Part shown: piece after piece, positions 63,702 through 64,000 of the stretch | Position numbering within the stretch: the stretch's first letter is position 1 | How the letters are laid out: the number at the start of each line of letters is the position of its first letter | Assembly: GCF_030848805.1 (NCBI RefSeq) | Contig: NC_092366.1 | Location: 4,669,724-4,733,723, forward strand | Direction of reading: 5' to 3' | Length of the DNA: 64,000 bases | From: Temnothorax longispinosus | Taxonomy: Eukaryota; Arthropoda; Insecta; Hymenoptera; Formicidae | Position numbers and translations under genes: made by a program | Notes under the pieces: generated by a model | Told to the model about the DNA's origin: nothing | The model's input: the letters and a program-made list of their open reading frames with translations, nothing else | Databases searched by the model: none

Positions 63702-63868
63702 TCAATCAAAGAAGGATGGAGCGTGGAGCCGTAACAAGGTGTTGGTGTTCATGTATTCTCTACTTCCGTAAAGAATTAACGAATTGTTAACGAATTGTTT
63801 ACGGAATTATAGAATATATGAATACCAACACCTTGTTACGGCTCCACGCTCCATCCTTCTTTGATTGA
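63702..63868. mobile_element. Near-perfect 167-bp palindromic MITE
   Basis: The left arm begins TCAATCAAAGAAGGATGGAG and continues CGTGGAGCCGTAACAAGGTG. The right arm ends with the exact reverse complement, CACCTTGTTACGGCTCCACG then CTCCATCCTTCTTTGATTGA. Pairing continues inward with a few mismatches to about 63785. No coding capacity and no unambiguous target duplication are seen. It looks like a recent insertion because the outer 45 bp are identical. Confidence 0.8.
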
Positions 63869-64000
63869 TTTCTAATCTTATGAGCCTTTACTATTATATT
63901 TTTCGTCAATTATTACTTAAAAATCGTAATATCAGTTTTTCACAATAGCGAAGGAGTATCGAATATAAATCAGATAAAAGTATATCTTTATATACTCTAT

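Larger units (their letters stand above)
50123..64000. other. 14 kb without a supportable gene
   Basis: Only short open frames without motifs or matching splice sites were seen on either strand. The interval contains hairpins at 51780-51862, 52151-52166 and 62752-62799, foldback elements at 56784-56960 and 63702-63868, a tandem duplication at 54839-54956 and CG-rich patches (53200-53520, 62280-62660). It may be intron of the plus-strand gene whose first exons are at 43.5-43.9 kb, or intergenic. Confidence 0.5.

Overview
The window looks like insect nuclear DNA, most likely hymenopteran and possibly ant. It has AT-rich introns and intergenic DNA, islands very rich in CpG, canonical GT..AG introns (several only 66-130 bp long), foldback MITE-like elements with TTAA ends, and (CT)n/(GA)n microsatellites. 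The species cannot be named from sequence alone. Almost all genes are split, so exons were joined by matching reading frame and splice phase. No ribosomal RNA, tRNA, CRISPR array or bacterial-type operon was seen.

Layout. (1) About 0-33.3 kb, minus strand: one very large gene. Nine exons (33052-33307, 28335-28496, 25883-26411, 22012-24690, 16063-16642, 4974-5217, 4556-4776, 3280-3475, 453-788) join in one uninterrupted frame of about 1,734 codons, and the gene runs off the left edge. The product is a Ser/Pro/acidic, His/Gln/Ala-repeat-rich, probably disordered scaffold-like protein that I cannot name. Its introns are up to 10.8 kb long and carry little besides a tandem duplication, microsatellites and one TTAA-flanked MITE. 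(2) 33.3-38.3 kb: upstream region with a tandem duplication and a strongly CpG-rich, GAGA-rich block (about 36.1-37.4 kb) that is a plausible promoter. (3) 38458-39546, minus: a three-exon gene for a small secreted acidic protein with a signal peptide, an Asp/Glu-rich middle and a hydrophobic C-terminal tail that suggests a GPI anchor. (4) 39928-41460, minus: a five-exon NSMCE2/Mms21-type SUMO E3 ligase. (5) 41.7-43.9 kb, plus: a divergent, mostly untranslated leader region and two short alternative-looking first coding exons (43475-43510 and 43845-43886). Both end in phase 0, and no downstream exon was recognised. (6) 45440-47447, plus: a complete seven-exon kynurenine aminotransferase-like PLP enzyme with a mitochondrial-type leader. 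(7) 49159-50122, minus: a four-exon ciliary microtubule-inner-protein-like gene (CIMIP2/FAM166/UPF0605 type), convergent with the aminotransferase gene. (8) 50.1-64 kb: no gene I can support, only short foldback elements, hairpins and a tandem duplication. This may be intron of the plus-strand gene that starts at 41.7-43.9 kb.

The genes do not form a pathway. The neighbours are a SUMO ligase of the Smc5/6 DNA-repair complex, a tryptophan-kynurenine catabolic enzyme, an axonemal protein, a putative surface protein and a large scaffold. The least described items are the giant repeat-rich protein and the acidic GPI-like protein.
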